Below the pieces are notes generated by a model. That model saw nothing but the letters and a program-made list of their open reading frames with translations, was not told the DNA's origin and did not search any database. From Bacteroidota bacterium (lineage in GTDB: Bacteria > Bacteroidota > Bacteroidia > B-17B0 > Aurantibacillaceae): 60,767 nt of DNA. A program made the translations under genes and the position numbers. The stretch is taken from positions 1 to 60,767 of the forward strand of contig JADBXZ010000016.1 in NCBI GenBank assembly GCA_020403265.1. Direction: 5' to 3'. Positions 36,384-46,191 of the stretch are shown piece by piece; position 1 is the first letter of the stretch; every line of letters starts with the position of its first letter.

Positions 36384-36770
36384 TTAGTGTTTCATCATAT
36401 CCCAAGGCATGGCAGTTAAAGCAGCGCCTATAATTAAGATGTAAGCAATAATAAAGATAATGTATAGTCCAGATAGACACAATCCAATAATTGCGCATAT
36501 TTTACCACCTTTCATATTGTTGTATGAGGCCAATAAATATGCATTTGGGTTTTCTTTATAAAGTGTTGTTGCTTTTGAGGCAAGGATAAGAGCTATAATC
36601 CCAAGAATAATACCAATAATACCATAACAAAAACATGTTACAATTGAAAGTATACCTAATACTAAAACAGCTGTAGAGTTTGGCAAAGGCATTTGCCCAC
36701 CTTGTTGATTAAATTGAGGGTTTACAAATTGAGGTGTAGGGTTGTTGAAGTTTGTGTTATTATTTTCCAT
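36384..36770 (-). CDS. DUF4190-like membrane protein
   Basis: The 128-residue protein has a flexible Asn/Gln/Pro-rich N-terminus (about 1-30) and two long hydrophobic segments (about 32-62 and 90-120). They are separated by a loop with PNAYLLASYNNMKGGK, in the pattern of the DUF4190/CCC-motif membrane proteins. Such genes often sit beside DUF2752 genes, as here. The function is unknown. A clear -7 box (TACTTTTG, 36791-36784) lies 13 bases before the ATG. Confidence 0.82.
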   Translation of the reverse strand: MENNNTNFNNPTPQFVNPQFNQQGGQMPLPNSTAVLVLGILSIVTCFCYGIIGIILGIIALILASKATTLYKENPNAYLLASYNNMKGGKICAIIGLCLSGLYIIFIIAYILIIGAALTAMPWDMMKH

Positions 36771-36783
36771 TTTTATTTTTTAT

Positions 36784-36791
36784 CAAAAGTA
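36784..36791 (-). promoter_or_regulatory. -7 box of the DUF4190-DUF2752 pair
   Basis: The minus strand reads TACTTTTG, an exact TAnnTTTG match 13 bases before the start codon, giving a very short leader. Confidence 0.5.
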
Positions 36792-36810
36792 TAATTTATT
36801 TTTTAATCTA

Positions 36811-39189
36811 TTATTTTGTTGAATCGCAGGTGCCTTGGAAAACTTTTTTCACTTCAGGATTTTCTAAAACTTGAAAAGTCATGTACGGTTCTCCGAATAA
36901 TTTACAATAGCGAGTTGGATTTTTTACTTTAGCCATTTCTAAGGCTCTTGCAAATGTTCTGGAATAATATTTTTCCTGCAATCTACTAGCGCTTGCAATG
37001 TACATAAAAATTAAGTTTTCATTCACATCCTTTTTTTGCAAATAGGGTTCTAACAGTGTTGCAGAATAATTATAATCTTTTGCTCTGCTAAAAACATAAG
37101 ATAATTTTAATGCGTTTTGCCAGCTCGCATCTTTAATTTTATAAAATGATTTGATGCGTGCAATACAGGCTTCTATTTGCGCATCTGCCGCTTCGCTTGT
37201 ATCAACACTTTCCATTATTTTAAATTGCCACTCGATATTTAAACCATTTACATAATTACTATCAAGCTTACCATACAAACCATCTATTGTTTGCTGCACT
37301 TGCGCTTGATGTTGAGGATCACCTGCATTTGTATCAAGTTTTAAACTACAAAAAACTTTATTGTATTGTAAAACAGGATTTGTTCCATCAAGTTTTAATA
37401 ATCTATCAAAAGTAACCTCATCTTCTTCATCTACTTCATTTGTGTTTAAATACTTATAATAAACTTTATTGTTGATGTATGGAATATTATTTGTGTTTTC
37501 AGTTAATTTAATGCTGTCAAAAATTTCAGATTTGTATTTCCCTTCTGCTACTCGTTTGCTCATAAATTCCATAATTTTAAATGCTTGTGGTTGATTACCT
37601 GCTTTTAAAGCCCGTTGCAGACTAACTTCAACAAATCGTTGTTCCTTTTTACCTGTAATATCGTAAGTTACATCCATGATGATTTGAGCAAAACGTTCCT
37701 TCGCTAAAATAGGTTCAAGCTCCGTTTGTAATTTTTCATCAGAATTAATTTTTTCAATTGCTTTCTTTTTACCCATTTTTACCAAATCTCCATATTTTCC
37801 GTCTTCATTTTCCAACATAAACAATCCCCAACTATCTTTATTTTCTATAGTAGGTTTAATTTTATTTTTTTGAAAACTTTGCAAGACACTTACAACACTC
37901 TCAGCTCTTTTTCGCTGCAATTTCGCGTTGGCAACTGAATCACCTTCAATAGAAGCATATGCATAAATAAACAGACCATCGATAATAAAATCTGGCTCGT
38001 TTAATGCTTTTATAAATGGCTGCACATCTTCTTGTTTGTAATCTGATTTATTTTTTTCAAACGGAATTGTGAAATTTATAATAGAAGATTCATTCTTAGG
38101 TTCAAATGGTGGCTTTAAACCGGTTGAATTAGGAAAAGGTAAAATACCTATTGGCGTATTACTCTGAATATTTCCATTTTCATTATAACCGCGCGTTATA
38201 GTTTTACAAACTTTTTTATCTTGTATAACAATTAAATTAAGTTCGTATGGCTCGGTAATTTTAGTATTAAACTTACCCATTTCAACCTCAACTCCCTTCA
38301 CCTTTTTACGAAGTTTTTTGTCATCAACTTTAAGTAATATATTTTTCTTAAAAAATTTATCTTTATAAATGACATTCGTCATAACACCCTTGTTGTATAA
38401 ATTATTATCTACAATATTATAGTCGGCGGGAATGTATTGGCTTCGCTGAACCACATCCACAGCAAATCCATCAGTAGATTTTTTGAGTAAACGTCTTAAC
38501 TCTCTTGAATTATGGTATTTTAAATATATTTTGCCATCATGCACGAATAAACCTTTGTGTAAATTATCGTAATTTCTCCAACGTTCGCAGGTCTTGCATT
38601 TCCGTAAATCCGGACCATCCATTTTTTTCGTTTTCTTATTATATGGAACAGCTAACTGATCACGGTAAGGAGCTCCGCCATTAGTTATATCATATCCTCC
38701 AAAAATAGCACTAACATAAACTTTTTTAGAATTCTCATCAGCTACACAAGCTATTCCTACAAGGGTATACTTCGGATTTAATAATGTAGCTATACTTTTT
38801 GGATTACTTTCCCATCTGTTGTATATATTTTTGGCAACTTCTTCAGTTTTATAATTCTCTTTTCCTTTGCTCATAGGTGCTTTATTACTGAGTTCTTCGC
38901 CGCGTTTGGTAGCACCAACTTTCTTTAAGTATTTTTTAGTTTTTTTGGGATCAACTTTATCTTTTCCACTATCTGCCATTTTGCCGGCACTTATATCACC
39001 AGCCTCCTGCAACATGTCACTCATTTGAATGCTATCTAATCCCTTTTCTTTTCTATAGCGATTAAGTTCCTTTAGAATTGCTTTCGGTAAAGAGTCTAAA
39101 TTAAAATTAGAATCTGAAATTTTGTCCTTACTTTTTTGCGAAAATGCAAACGAAAAGCTAAAAATTAATACGAGTGTAATGTATTTCAT
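36811..39189 (-). CDS. CAP-domain protein with an OmpA-like central region
   Basis: The 792-residue protein has a signal peptide (about 1-17) and a CAP/SCP-like domain (about 34-170). The CAP region shows an ILKELNRYRKEKGLD N-terminal helix, NPKYTLVGIACV and VSAIFGG. A middle section (about 370-445) has the beta-alpha pattern of an OmpA C-terminal domain: INFTIPFEKN, then YASIEGDSVANAKLQRKRAES. OmpA domains bind peptidoglycan. The C-terminal third is helical and may hold TPR-like repeats. It is probably a periplasmic or outer-membrane structural protein. The OmpA assignment is weaker than the CAP one. It stands alone between the DUF4190 and uvrD genes. Confidence 0.68.
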   Translation of the reverse strand: MKYITLVLIFSFSFAFSQKSKDKISDSNFNLDSLPKAILKELNRYRKEKGLDSIQMSDMLQEAGDISAGKMADSGKDKVDPKKTKKYLKKVGATKRGEELSNKAPMSKGKENYKTEEVAKNIYNRWESNPKSIATLLNPKYTLVGIACVADENSKKVYVSAIFGGYDITNGGAPYRDQLAVPYNKKTKKMDGPDLRKCKTCERWRNYDNLHKGLFVHDGKIYLKYHNSRELRRLLKKSTDGFAVDVVQRSQYIPADYNIVDNNLYNKGVMTNVIYKDKFFKKNILLKVDDKKLRKKVKGVEVEMGKFNTKITEPYELNLIVIQDKKVCKTITRGYNENGNIQSNTPIGILPFPNSTGLKPPFEPKNESSIINFTIPFEKNKSDYKQEDVQPFIKALNEPDFIIDGLFIYAYASIEGDSVANAKLQRKRAESVVSVLQSFQKNKIKPTIENKDSWGLFMLENEDGKYGDLVKMGKKKAIEKINSDEKLQTELEPILAKERFAQIIMDVTYDITGKKEQRFVEVSLQRALKAGNQPQAFKIMEFMSKRVAEGKYKSEIFDSIKLTENTNNIPYINNKVYYKYLNTNEVDEEDEVTFDRLLKLDGTNPVLQYNKVFCSLKLDTNAGDPQHQAQVQQTIDGLYGKLDSNYVNGLNIEWQFKIMESVDTSEAADAQIEACIARIKSFYKIKDASWQNALKLSYVFSRAKDYNYSATLLEPYLQKKDVNENLIFMYIASASRLQEKYYSRTFARALEMAKVKNPTRYCKLFGEPYMTFQVLENPEVKKVFQGTCDSTK

Positions 39190-39340
39190 GAGTGGTTTTA
39201 AATAAACGATAACAAAGAAAAAAATTTAAAACAATCAACGAATTAAAGTTTTTAAGACATTCTTAACAACCAACTGATTTTGTTTATATATTCTTTTGGT
39301 TTAACGATTCCGAATTAATTTTTTTTCGGAACTTTAGCCT

Positions 39341-41788
39341 ATGCATTTCTTAGATGAACTCAATCCTGCGCAAAAAGCTGCTGCCAAAGCCACAGAAGGC
39401 CCTGTGATGATTATCGCAGGTGCAGGTTCAGGCAAAACACGTGTGTTAACATACAGAATAGCTCATTTAATGGAAAAAAATGTAGATGCATTTAACATTT
39501 TAGCATTAACGTTTACCAACAAAGCAGCCCGTGAAATGAAAGATAGAATTTCTAAAATTGTCGGCGCAAAAGAGGCAAAGAATTTATGGATGGGAACTTT
39601 TCACAGTGTTTTTGCAAAAATATTAAGAATAGAAGCAGAGAAAATTGGTTACCCAAATAATTTTACCATTTATGATACAGACGATAGCAAAAACGTTATT
39701 AAAGAAATTGTTAAGCAATTTAATTTAGATGATAAAATATATAAACCTTCATTAGTTTTAAACCGAATTAGTGATGCGAAAAATAAATTAATTACCGCAC
39801 AACAATATCTTAATAATCCAATTACACAGCAAGAAGATTATAGCAGCAAAAAACCTATGCTTGGTAAAATTTTTGAAGCCTACCAAAAAAGAAATTTTAA
39901 AGCCGGCGCTATGGATTTTGACGATTTACTTTTTCAAACCAATATTTTACTAAGAGATTTTCCGGACGTATTACTGAAGTATCAAAACAAGTTTAAATAC
40001 ATTTTAGTAGACGAGTACCAGGATACCAACTTTTCGCAATACGTTATCATTAAACAGCTTGCTGCCAGGTTTCAAAATATTTGCGTTGTGGGCGATGATG
40101 CTCAAAGTATCTATGCTTTTCGTGGAGCCAACATTCAAAACATACTAAATTTCGAAAAAGATTACCCGGATTTAAGAACATACAAATTAGAGCAAAACTA
40201 TAGAAGCACTAAAACCATTGTTAGTGCAGCCAACGAAATTATTTCGAACAATAAAGACCAATTGGAAAAATTAGTCTTTACTGATAACGAGGAAGGCACA
40301 AAAATTAAAGTTGTAAAAGCAAGTAGTGATAATGAAGAGGGAAAAAAAATTGCCGATTTAATTTTTGAAACACGCATGCAATATCAAGCAAGAAATACTG
40401 ATTTTGCCATTCTTTACCGCACTAATTCGCAATCTCGTTCCTTTGAAGAAGCATTTAGACGATTAAATATTCCATATAAAATTTATGGTGGTATTAGTTT
40501 TTATCAGCGTAAAGAAATTAAAGATGCTTTATGTTATTTCAGATTAACTATAAACCATAGCGATGATGAAAGTTTAAAACGTATTATTAATTATCCTGCC
40601 AGAGGAATTGGGCAAAGCACAATGGATAAAATTTCTTTAGCAGCTGCTGAGCATGATATTAGTATTTGGACAGTCATCAACAATCTTAAAGATTTTAATT
40701 TGGGTATTAATAGCGGTATTGCCTCCAAAATTGATCAGTTTGTTACACAAATTAAATCCTACGCTATTAATTTAGCGGTGAAAGATGCTTTTGAATTGGC
40801 TAATCATATTTTGGTAAACACAGGTATTGTGCGAGAATTATATAACGATAAAACACCTGAAGGTGTTAGCAGATACGAAAACATTCAGGAATTACTAAAT
40901 GGTATTAAAGACTTTGTTGAACAGGAACGTTCTCCACAAGAAGAAGAAGTTAATGACGTAATTAAGGACATATTAGAAAAACCTGAAGGGGATTTATTTG
41001 CAAGTAACATGGAGAATCGTTTAAAAACATTAGACGAATTTATGCAGGAAATTACATTGTTGACTGATGTTGATAAGGAAAGTGATGAAGAAAAAAATTC
41101 TGATAAGGTAAGTTTAATGACTGTTCATGCCAGTAAAGGTCTTGAATTTAAATATGTTTACGTTGTTGGATTAGAAGAAAATCTTTTTCCTTCACAGTTG
41201 AGCATCAATAATCGTGCTGATTTGGAAGAAGAACGCAGACTGTTTTATGTTGCACTCACACGTGCGGAGAAAAAAGCAACATTAAGTTTCGCTACCATGC
41301 GTTATCGTTTTGGTAATGTGACCTATTGTGAACCTAGCAGGTTTATTGATGAAATTGACTCAAAATATCTTGATTACCCTGAGGAAGAAACAGGCCCTCA
41401 ATTAAATGACAGCATGTTTGAAAAAATGAGAGGGCAATATAATTTCAATTCCAAAAACAACATTGGTTTTAAATCCGGCACTTCCAATTTTTCAAAATCA
41501 GCAAAACCAATTAGTAATGAAACGAAAGGTAATATTGGATTTCAACAACCTAAAAAATTAGTTAGCTTAGCGTCACGCCCAAATCAATCTAGTGCTTCAA
41601 CTCAGGTGGATATTCAGTTTAACAAACAATTAATTGTGAATCAATCCGTATTTCATGAAAAGTTTGGAACAGGCACAATTCTTCAACTTGAAGGCAATTG
41701 GCCGGAGACAAAAGCTCTTATTGAATTTAAGTCTGGTGATAAGCGAAGTTTATTATTGAGATTTGCAAGACTTGGTCCTGTGAGCTAG
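39341..41788 (+). CDS. uvrD: UvrD/PcrA-type DNA helicase
   Basis: The 815-residue superfamily 1A helicase has motif I GAGSGKT (27-33), motif II DEYQDTN (about 224-230), motif III VVGDDAQSIYAFRGA (about 250-264), and motif VI VALTRAEKK (about 639-647). The end (VFHEKFGTGTILQLEG) matches the C-terminal Tudor-like domain that links PcrA to RNA polymerase. It unwinds DNA in nucleotide-excision repair and replication restart. Its TAG overlaps the TAG of the convergent lipoprotein gene in the palindrome CTAG. A weak -7-like GAACTTTA ends four bases before the ATG. Confidence 0.96.
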   Translation: MHFLDELNPAQKAAAKATEGPVMIIAGAGSGKTRVLTYRIAHLMEKNVDAFNILALTFTNKAAREMKDRISKIVGAKEAKNLWMGTFHSVFAKILRIEAEKIGYPNNFTIYDTDDSKNVIKEIVKQFNLDDKIYKPSLVLNRISDAKNKLITAQQYLNNPITQQEDYSSKKPMLGKIFEAYQKRNFKAGAMDFDDLLFQTNILLRDFPDVLLKYQNKFKYILVDEYQDTNFSQYVIIKQLAARFQNICVVGDDAQSIYAFRGANIQNILNFEKDYPDLRTYKLEQNYRSTKTIVSAANEIISNNKDQLEKLVFTDNEEGTKIKVVKASSDNEEGKKIADLIFETRMQYQARNTDFAILYRTNSQSRSFEEAFRRLNIPYKIYGGISFYQRKEIKDALCYFRLTINHSDDESLKRIINYPARGIGQSTMDKISLAAAEHDISIWTVINNLKDFNLGINSGIASKIDQFVTQIKSYAINLAVKDAFELANHILVNTGIVRELYNDKTPEGVSRYENIQELLNGIKDFVEQERSPQEEEVNDVIKDILEKPEGDLFASNMENRLKTLDEFMQEITLLTDVDKESDEEKNSDKVSLMTVHASKGLEFKYVYVVGLEENLFPSQLSINNRADLEEERRLFYVALTRAEKKATLSFATMRYRFGNVTYCEPSRFIDEIDSKYLDYPEEETGPQLNDSMFEKMRGQYNFNSKNNIGFKSGTSNFSKSAKPISNETKGNIGFQQPKKLVSLASRPNQSSASTQVDIQFNKQLIVNQSVFHEKFGTGTILQLEGNWPETKALIEFKSGDKRSLLLRFARLGPVS

Positions 41789-42195
41789 TCTCCTTCCGTA
41801 ACAGCAACAATTAAGTCCAAATTCTCATTGTTTCTTATTTTAACAGGAATGCCACCTATAACTTTGCCACCATTAATTAAAACCTGGTTATCAATTCCGG
41901 AACCAAATAAATAATAATTCCCTTGGTAGCACTTAATTTCAAACTCTCCAAGGGCATTAGCTGTTACTTTTTCATCGTAAATACTTTCATCTGTTCCTGG
42001 AAATTCCTTTGCATTAAACTTGATGAATATTGTAGCATTGCCAATTAACTTAGCATGATGTTTAACCACACCTTTTATAGTTGATGGTCCGCCTAATTGG
42101 TTTTTTTTGCAGGAAAAAGATAATCCAACTAAGGAAAGCAAGAAAACAATTTTGAATAGTTTAATTGGTATTCGGATCTGAAAAACGTTTATCAT
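41785..42195 (-). CDS. Small lipoprotein with carboxypeptidase-regulatory-like fold
   Basis: The 136-residue protein has a lipoprotein signal with LSFSC (Cys29) followed by KKNQ. The mature part (GVVKHHAKLIGNATIFIKF, then ANALGEFEIKCYQGNYYLFG) looks like a small beta-sandwich of the carboxypeptidase-regulatory type. Its frame overlaps the end of the peroxidase gene by 35 bases, so the two are almost certainly co-expressed. Function unknown; the link suggests a role with the di-haem protein. Confidence 0.75.
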   Translation of the reverse strand: MINVFQIRIPIKLFKIVFLLSLVGLSFSCKKNQLGGPSTIKGVVKHHAKLIGNATIFIKFNAKEFPGTDESIYDEKVTANALGEFEIKCYQGNYYLFGSGIDNQVLINGGKVIGGIPVKIRNNENLDLIVAVTEGD

Positions 42196-43216
42196 TGATA
42201 AATTTATAATCGGTTAGTGTATACAAAAATGCAATTAGGTCGCTTTTGTCCTGTACGCTCAAGATTATGCCATTCACCGGAATTAATGGTGATAAATTTA
42301 AGGTATTGGTAATTGGTCCCGTGTAATGATTTAAACATTCCTGTAAAGATTTAAATCTCCCGTCATGCATGTAAGGTGCAGTGAGAGCGATATTTCTTAA
42401 ACTAGGCGTTTTAAATTTGTAGCGATCCGATGATTCACCTGTAATTAATTCACGGCCTATGTCGTTAACGCTGTTTGGAGGCAAGCCATTGTTTCGTTGT
42501 GCAAAGTCACTGAATAATGGCTCACTATGGCAACTGCTGCATTTAGAAATAAACAAACTATAACCTCTTAATTCAGCGTCAGATAATTGAACATTATTTT
42601 CGTTTCGTTTCCAATAATCGTATTTACTGTTATAGCTAGTCATTAAACCCATAAATTGCGTTATGGCCAGAGATAATTTTTTAGTATCAATAAGCTTATT
42701 CTCAAACGCATCTCCAAACATCTTTTGGTATTTGGAAGAGGCCTTCAATTTTTCCAATATGGGTAATAAACTTCCTCCCATTTCCAAAGTATTTGTAATA
42801 GGCGCAAGCGGCTGGTTTTCGATATGATTAATACCACCATCGTGCATGAAGTTAGGATGCCAAGTTAGATTAAATAACCCCGGTGCGTTTCTGGTTCCTA
42901 AACGTTCATTAATTCCATGACTTACATCATGATCAAAATGTGCAAAAGCTGCAAATTGCTGGTGGCAAGAGCCGCAAGCGACAGTATTGTCCTCGCTCAA
43001 GATAACATCATAAAATAACTCTCTTCCTAATTTAAAACGCTCTTGCGAAATTGTATTTGTACTAAATGTATAAATAGGTTTTGGCCAATTTTCAGGAATG
43101 ATTTGCTGTAAATCGTTTGCAGGTAAAATACTTTTGATTTTAGGATCAACTTTACAACCGGTCAAAAAAATTATGTTGACTAATAATAAGTGAAATATAA
43201 AATTTAAAGCCTTCAA
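42161..43216 (-). CDS. Di-haem cytochrome c peroxidase/MauG-family lipoprotein
   Basis: The 351-residue protein has two CxxCH haem-binding sites, CGSCH (81-85) and CSSCH (226-230), in the MauG/CcpA arrangement, with MHDGR near residue 286. Family members reduce hydrogen peroxide or act on partner proteins in the periplasm. The TTG start at 43216 begins a hydrophobic signal ending FLTGC (Cys21), which looks like a lipobox, so it is probably membrane-anchored. The downstream lipoprotein gene overlaps its 3' end by 35 bases. Confidence 0.9.
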   Translation of the reverse strand: MKALNFIFHLLLVNIIFLTGCKVDPKIKSILPANDLQQIIPENWPKPIYTFSTNTISQERFKLGRELFYDVILSEDNTVACGSCHQQFAAFAHFDHDVSHGINERLGTRNAPGLFNLTWHPNFMHDGGINHIENQPLAPITNTLEMGGSLLPILEKLKASSKYQKMFGDAFENKLIDTKKLSLAITQFMGLMTSYNSKYDYWKRNENNVQLSDAELRGYSLFISKCSSCHSEPLFSDFAQRNNGLPPNSVNDIGRELITGESSDRYKFKTPSLRNIALTAPYMHDGRFKSLQECLNHYTGPITNTLNLSPLIPVNGIILSVQDKSDLIAFLYTLTDYKFINDKRFSDPNTN

Positions 43217-43335
43217 AATACTCTTACTAAGTTACAAAACAAAAAACAAATTATTCGCTAATCGGTTTAAATTTTCGAATCTTTTTTAATTTTAACATAT
43301 AAATGATCCCAACTTGCTTTTATTACTGGAAAAAT

Positions 43336-45432
43336 CTATCCAATTTTACTCCAATTAGGTTTGTTAGCTTCTACTTTATTTAATTCATTTACATAAACTA
43401 AATGCTCAGGTCTGCTTAAATTCTCATCTAAACTTAAAATATTTTCAGCTGCTAGTCTTGCCATTTGAAGTATTTCTCCATCCTGAGCTAAATTCGCCAG
43501 TTTTAAATCCATCACCCCACTCTGCTGCGTGCCGCCAATATCACCGGGCCCCCTTAATTTTAAATCCACTTCACTAATATAAAAACCATCATTACTATCA
43601 ACCATTGTTTTCATCCTAAGTTTACTATCATTACTTAATTTTACACCTGTTGATAGAATGCAGTAGCTTTGTTCAGCTCCGCGTCCTACTCTACCCCTTA
43701 ACTGATGTAATTGCGATAAACCAAAACGCTCAGCACTTTCAATCACCATAACACTAGCATTAGGAACATTGACACCAACTTCTATTACCGTTGTGGCAAC
43801 CATAATTTGGGTTTGATTTTCAATAAAACGTTTCATCTCCATTTCTTTTTGCTCATTTGAAAGCTTACCGTGTACAATGCTAATTTGATAATTTGGTGGA
43901 GGAAACTCATTTAACAAATTATCATAGCCTTGCTGTAAATTCTGGTAATCCAGTTTTTCACTTTCTTCAATTAATGGAAATACAACATAGATTTGTCGTC
44001 CCTTTGCAATTTCATCCTTCATAAAGCCGAAAACACGCAAGCGATGTGATTCAGTAAAATGTAAGGTTTTAATGGGCTTTCGTCCTGGTGGCAGCTCATC
44101 AATCACACTTACATCTAAATCTCCATAAAGTGTCATGGCCAAAGTACGGGGAATTGGTGTAGCAGTCATAATCAACATATGAGGCGGTGTTGTATTTTTA
44201 GCATGCAGTTTTGCTCTTTGCGCAACACCAAAACGATGTTGTTCATCTATCACAACAAGCCCCAAGTTATTAAACACCACAGGGTCTTCAATTAAGGCAT
44301 GTGTTCCTATTAATAATTTTAATTCGCCCGACTTCAGATTCTGTAAAATAATTTTTCGGTTTTTGGTTTTTGTTGAACCGGTTAAAATTTCCAAGGCAAC
44401 TCCTAAAGGTTTTAATAATTCAGAAAAGGTTTGAAAATGCTGCTGTGCTAATATTTCCGTTGGCGCCATTAAACAAGCTTGAAAGCCATTATCTAAGGCT
44501 AATAGCGTGCTCATTAAGGCTACCATGGTTTTACCGCTTCCCACATCTCCTTGTATTAAACGATTCATTTGTCGACCTTTTCCAAGGTCGATACGTATTT
44601 CTTTTAGAACTTTTTTTTGAGCATTAGTTAATTGAAAAGGGAGATGATTGGCAAAAAATTCATTGAACAACTCTCCAACTTTTGAAAACACAAAACCTTT
44701 GCTAACCGTATTTCTGAGTTTGTTACTTTTTAAAAGCTTAAGCTGAATAAAAAACAACTCTTCAAATTTTATTCTATAAATAGCGCGTTTTAATTCTATT
44801 TCGTTAGCAGGAAAATGAATTTTTTGATAGGCAACAAAACGACTGCATAAATCATGTTTCTCTAACAATTCTAAACTTAAATTCTCATAGACATGCTCTT
44901 CTTTTAAATTATCAATAACTGTTTTAATAACCCTTCTTATGCCATCACTATTTAAACCTCTAACTTTAAGTTTTTCGGTGCTGTTATAAACTCCTTGAAA
45001 CGCATTTAGAAACTTAAAACTCTCTTCATTCAACACATCAATATCTGGATGAGCCAAATTTATCCTGCCTTTAAAACTGCTGGGTTTTCCAAATACAACA
45101 TACTCTATTCCTAACTTTAATTTTTGAGCCATGTAATTGTACCCTTTAAACCACACTAACTCAACAAAACCGGTATTATCTTTAAAAACAACAACCAAAC
45201 GTTTTGTGTGTTTTACGCCAACTATTTCAAGAGCGTGAACAACACCTCTTAATTGCACGAAAGGCATCTCTTCTTCCAGCTCAACAATTTTATTAAACTT
45301 TGTTCTGTCTACGTATCGAAAAGGAAAATAGTTCAATAAATCAGCACAAGTAAATATGTTCAATTCACTCTTTAAAACCTCCGCCCTCACCGGACCAATG
45401 CCTTTTACATATTCAATTGGCGTTGTTAGCAT
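43336..45432 (-). CDS. recG: ATP-dependent DNA helicase RecG
   Basis: The 698-residue helicase remodels stalled replication forks and Holliday junctions. The N-terminal wedge/OB region (about 1-150) precedes the helicase core with GDVGSGKT (about 295-302), DEQHRFG (about 396-402) and HQLRGRVGRG (about 583-592), normal for RecG. The start at 45432 is supported by an exact TAAATTTG box four bases upstream, implying a leaderless mRNA. It is divergent from the gene at 45517. Confidence 0.97.
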   Translation of the reverse strand: MLTTPIEYVKGIGPVRAEVLKSELNIFTCADLLNYFPFRYVDRTKFNKIVELEEEMPFVQLRGVVHALEIVGVKHTKRLVVVFKDNTGFVELVWFKGYNYMAQKLKLGIEYVVFGKPSSFKGRINLAHPDIDVLNEESFKFLNAFQGVYNSTEKLKVRGLNSDGIRRVIKTVIDNLKEEHVYENLSLELLEKHDLCSRFVAYQKIHFPANEIELKRAIYRIKFEELFFIQLKLLKSNKLRNTVSKGFVFSKVGELFNEFFANHLPFQLTNAQKKVLKEIRIDLGKGRQMNRLIQGDVGSGKTMVALMSTLLALDNGFQACLMAPTEILAQQHFQTFSELLKPLGVALEILTGSTKTKNRKIILQNLKSGELKLLIGTHALIEDPVVFNNLGLVVIDEQHRFGVAQRAKLHAKNTTPPHMLIMTATPIPRTLAMTLYGDLDVSVIDELPPGRKPIKTLHFTESHRLRVFGFMKDEIAKGRQIYVVFPLIEESEKLDYQNLQQGYDNLLNEFPPPNYQISIVHGKLSNEQKEMEMKRFIENQTQIMVATTVIEVGVNVPNASVMVIESAERFGLSQLHQLRGRVGRGAEQSYCILSTGVKLSNDSKLRMKTMVDSNDGFYISEVDLKLRGPGDIGGTQQSGVMDLKLANLAQDGEILQMARLAAENILSLDENLSRPEHLVYVNELNKVEANKPNWSKIG

Positions 45433-45436
45433 TACC

Positions 45437-45444
45437 CAAATTTA
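45437..45444 (-). promoter_or_regulatory. -7 box, leaderless type, for recG
   Basis: The minus strand reads TAAATTTG, an exact TAnnTTTG match, ending 4 bases before the ATG at 45432. Confidence 0.6.
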
Positions 45445-45503
45445 CAACATTGTGGCTGTTGATATTATTTAATTTAATTTAAAAATACACAGCAATATGC
45501 GGA

Positions 45504-45511
45504 TAATTTTG
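45504..45511 (+). promoter_or_regulatory. -7 box, leaderless type, for gene at 45517
   Basis: TAATTTTG is an exact TAnnTTTG match and ends 5 bases before the ATG at 45517. It lies back to back with the recG box in an 84-base gap. Confidence 0.6.
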
Positions 45512-45516
45512 TAGTA

Positions 45517-46191
45517 ATGAGGCTTTTCTTTGTAATACTTGTTTGTACGCTTTGTTATGTAAAAATGAATGCTCAGTTTTTAGATACCCTGCATGAAGTA
45601 TTTAACCACAAAAGCAGCATTGATGCAAGGCTGGAATCTAGAAATAGCTTCATTAACAATCAACTCATTAGTGTAACCGGTGTAAGACTTGGTGTTGCTT
45701 ACCAACGAAAAATGCGTATTGGCGGTGGGTTAAGCTGGCTTAAATCTACCTTTTCAAGTCCATTTTATGAGCAAAATAATGATGGTGGCATAGATACTGT
45801 TTTAAAAAATTTGAAGTTCATATACTTATGTTACTATGTTGATTTTGTATTTCATAAAACCAAACGCTGGCAGTTAAGTGTTCCTATACAAGCCGGTACA
45901 GGATTTGCTTGGTGGCAACGACAAAACAAAATGAACTTTTATACTAATGATAAAAAGCATTTTTTTATTTTATATGAACCCGGTGTTACTGTGCAATATA
46001 AAATTTTTAAGTGGTTTGGTTTGGGTGCCGATGTTGCTTATAGATTTACGGCACTTAACAATAAAAAAATAGGCGAAAAATTAAATTCGCCTACCTATAG
46101 TTTTAAAATATTAGTTTGGTTAGATCAACTATTCTATTCTGCCTTGCCTGAATCTAAAATTTCAAAACGATTTGGTCCGGCTGTTTGGTGA
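45517..46191 (+). CDS. Secreted protein, probable outer-membrane beta-barrel
   Basis: The 224-residue protein has a signal peptide ending KMNAQF near residue 20. The mature part has alternating hydrophobic and polar residues with many aromatics: GVRLGVAYQRKMRIGGGL, VPIQAGTGFAWW and VAYRFTAL. This pattern suggests a small outer-membrane barrel. I do not recognise a named family. The ATG is fixed by a leaderless-type promoter box. The stop codon abuts that of the convergent gene at 46192 with no gap. Confidence 0.72.
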   Translation: MRLFFVILVCTLCYVKMNAQFLDTLHEVFNHKSSIDARLESRNSFINNQLISVTGVRLGVAYQRKMRIGGGLSWLKSTFSSPFYEQNNDGGIDTVLKNLKFIYLCYYVDFVFHKTKRWQLSVPIQAGTGFAWWQRQNKMNFYTNDKKHFFILYEPGVTVQYKIFKWFGLGADVAYRFTALNNKKIGEKLNSPTYSFKILVWLDQLFYSALPESKISKRFGPAVW

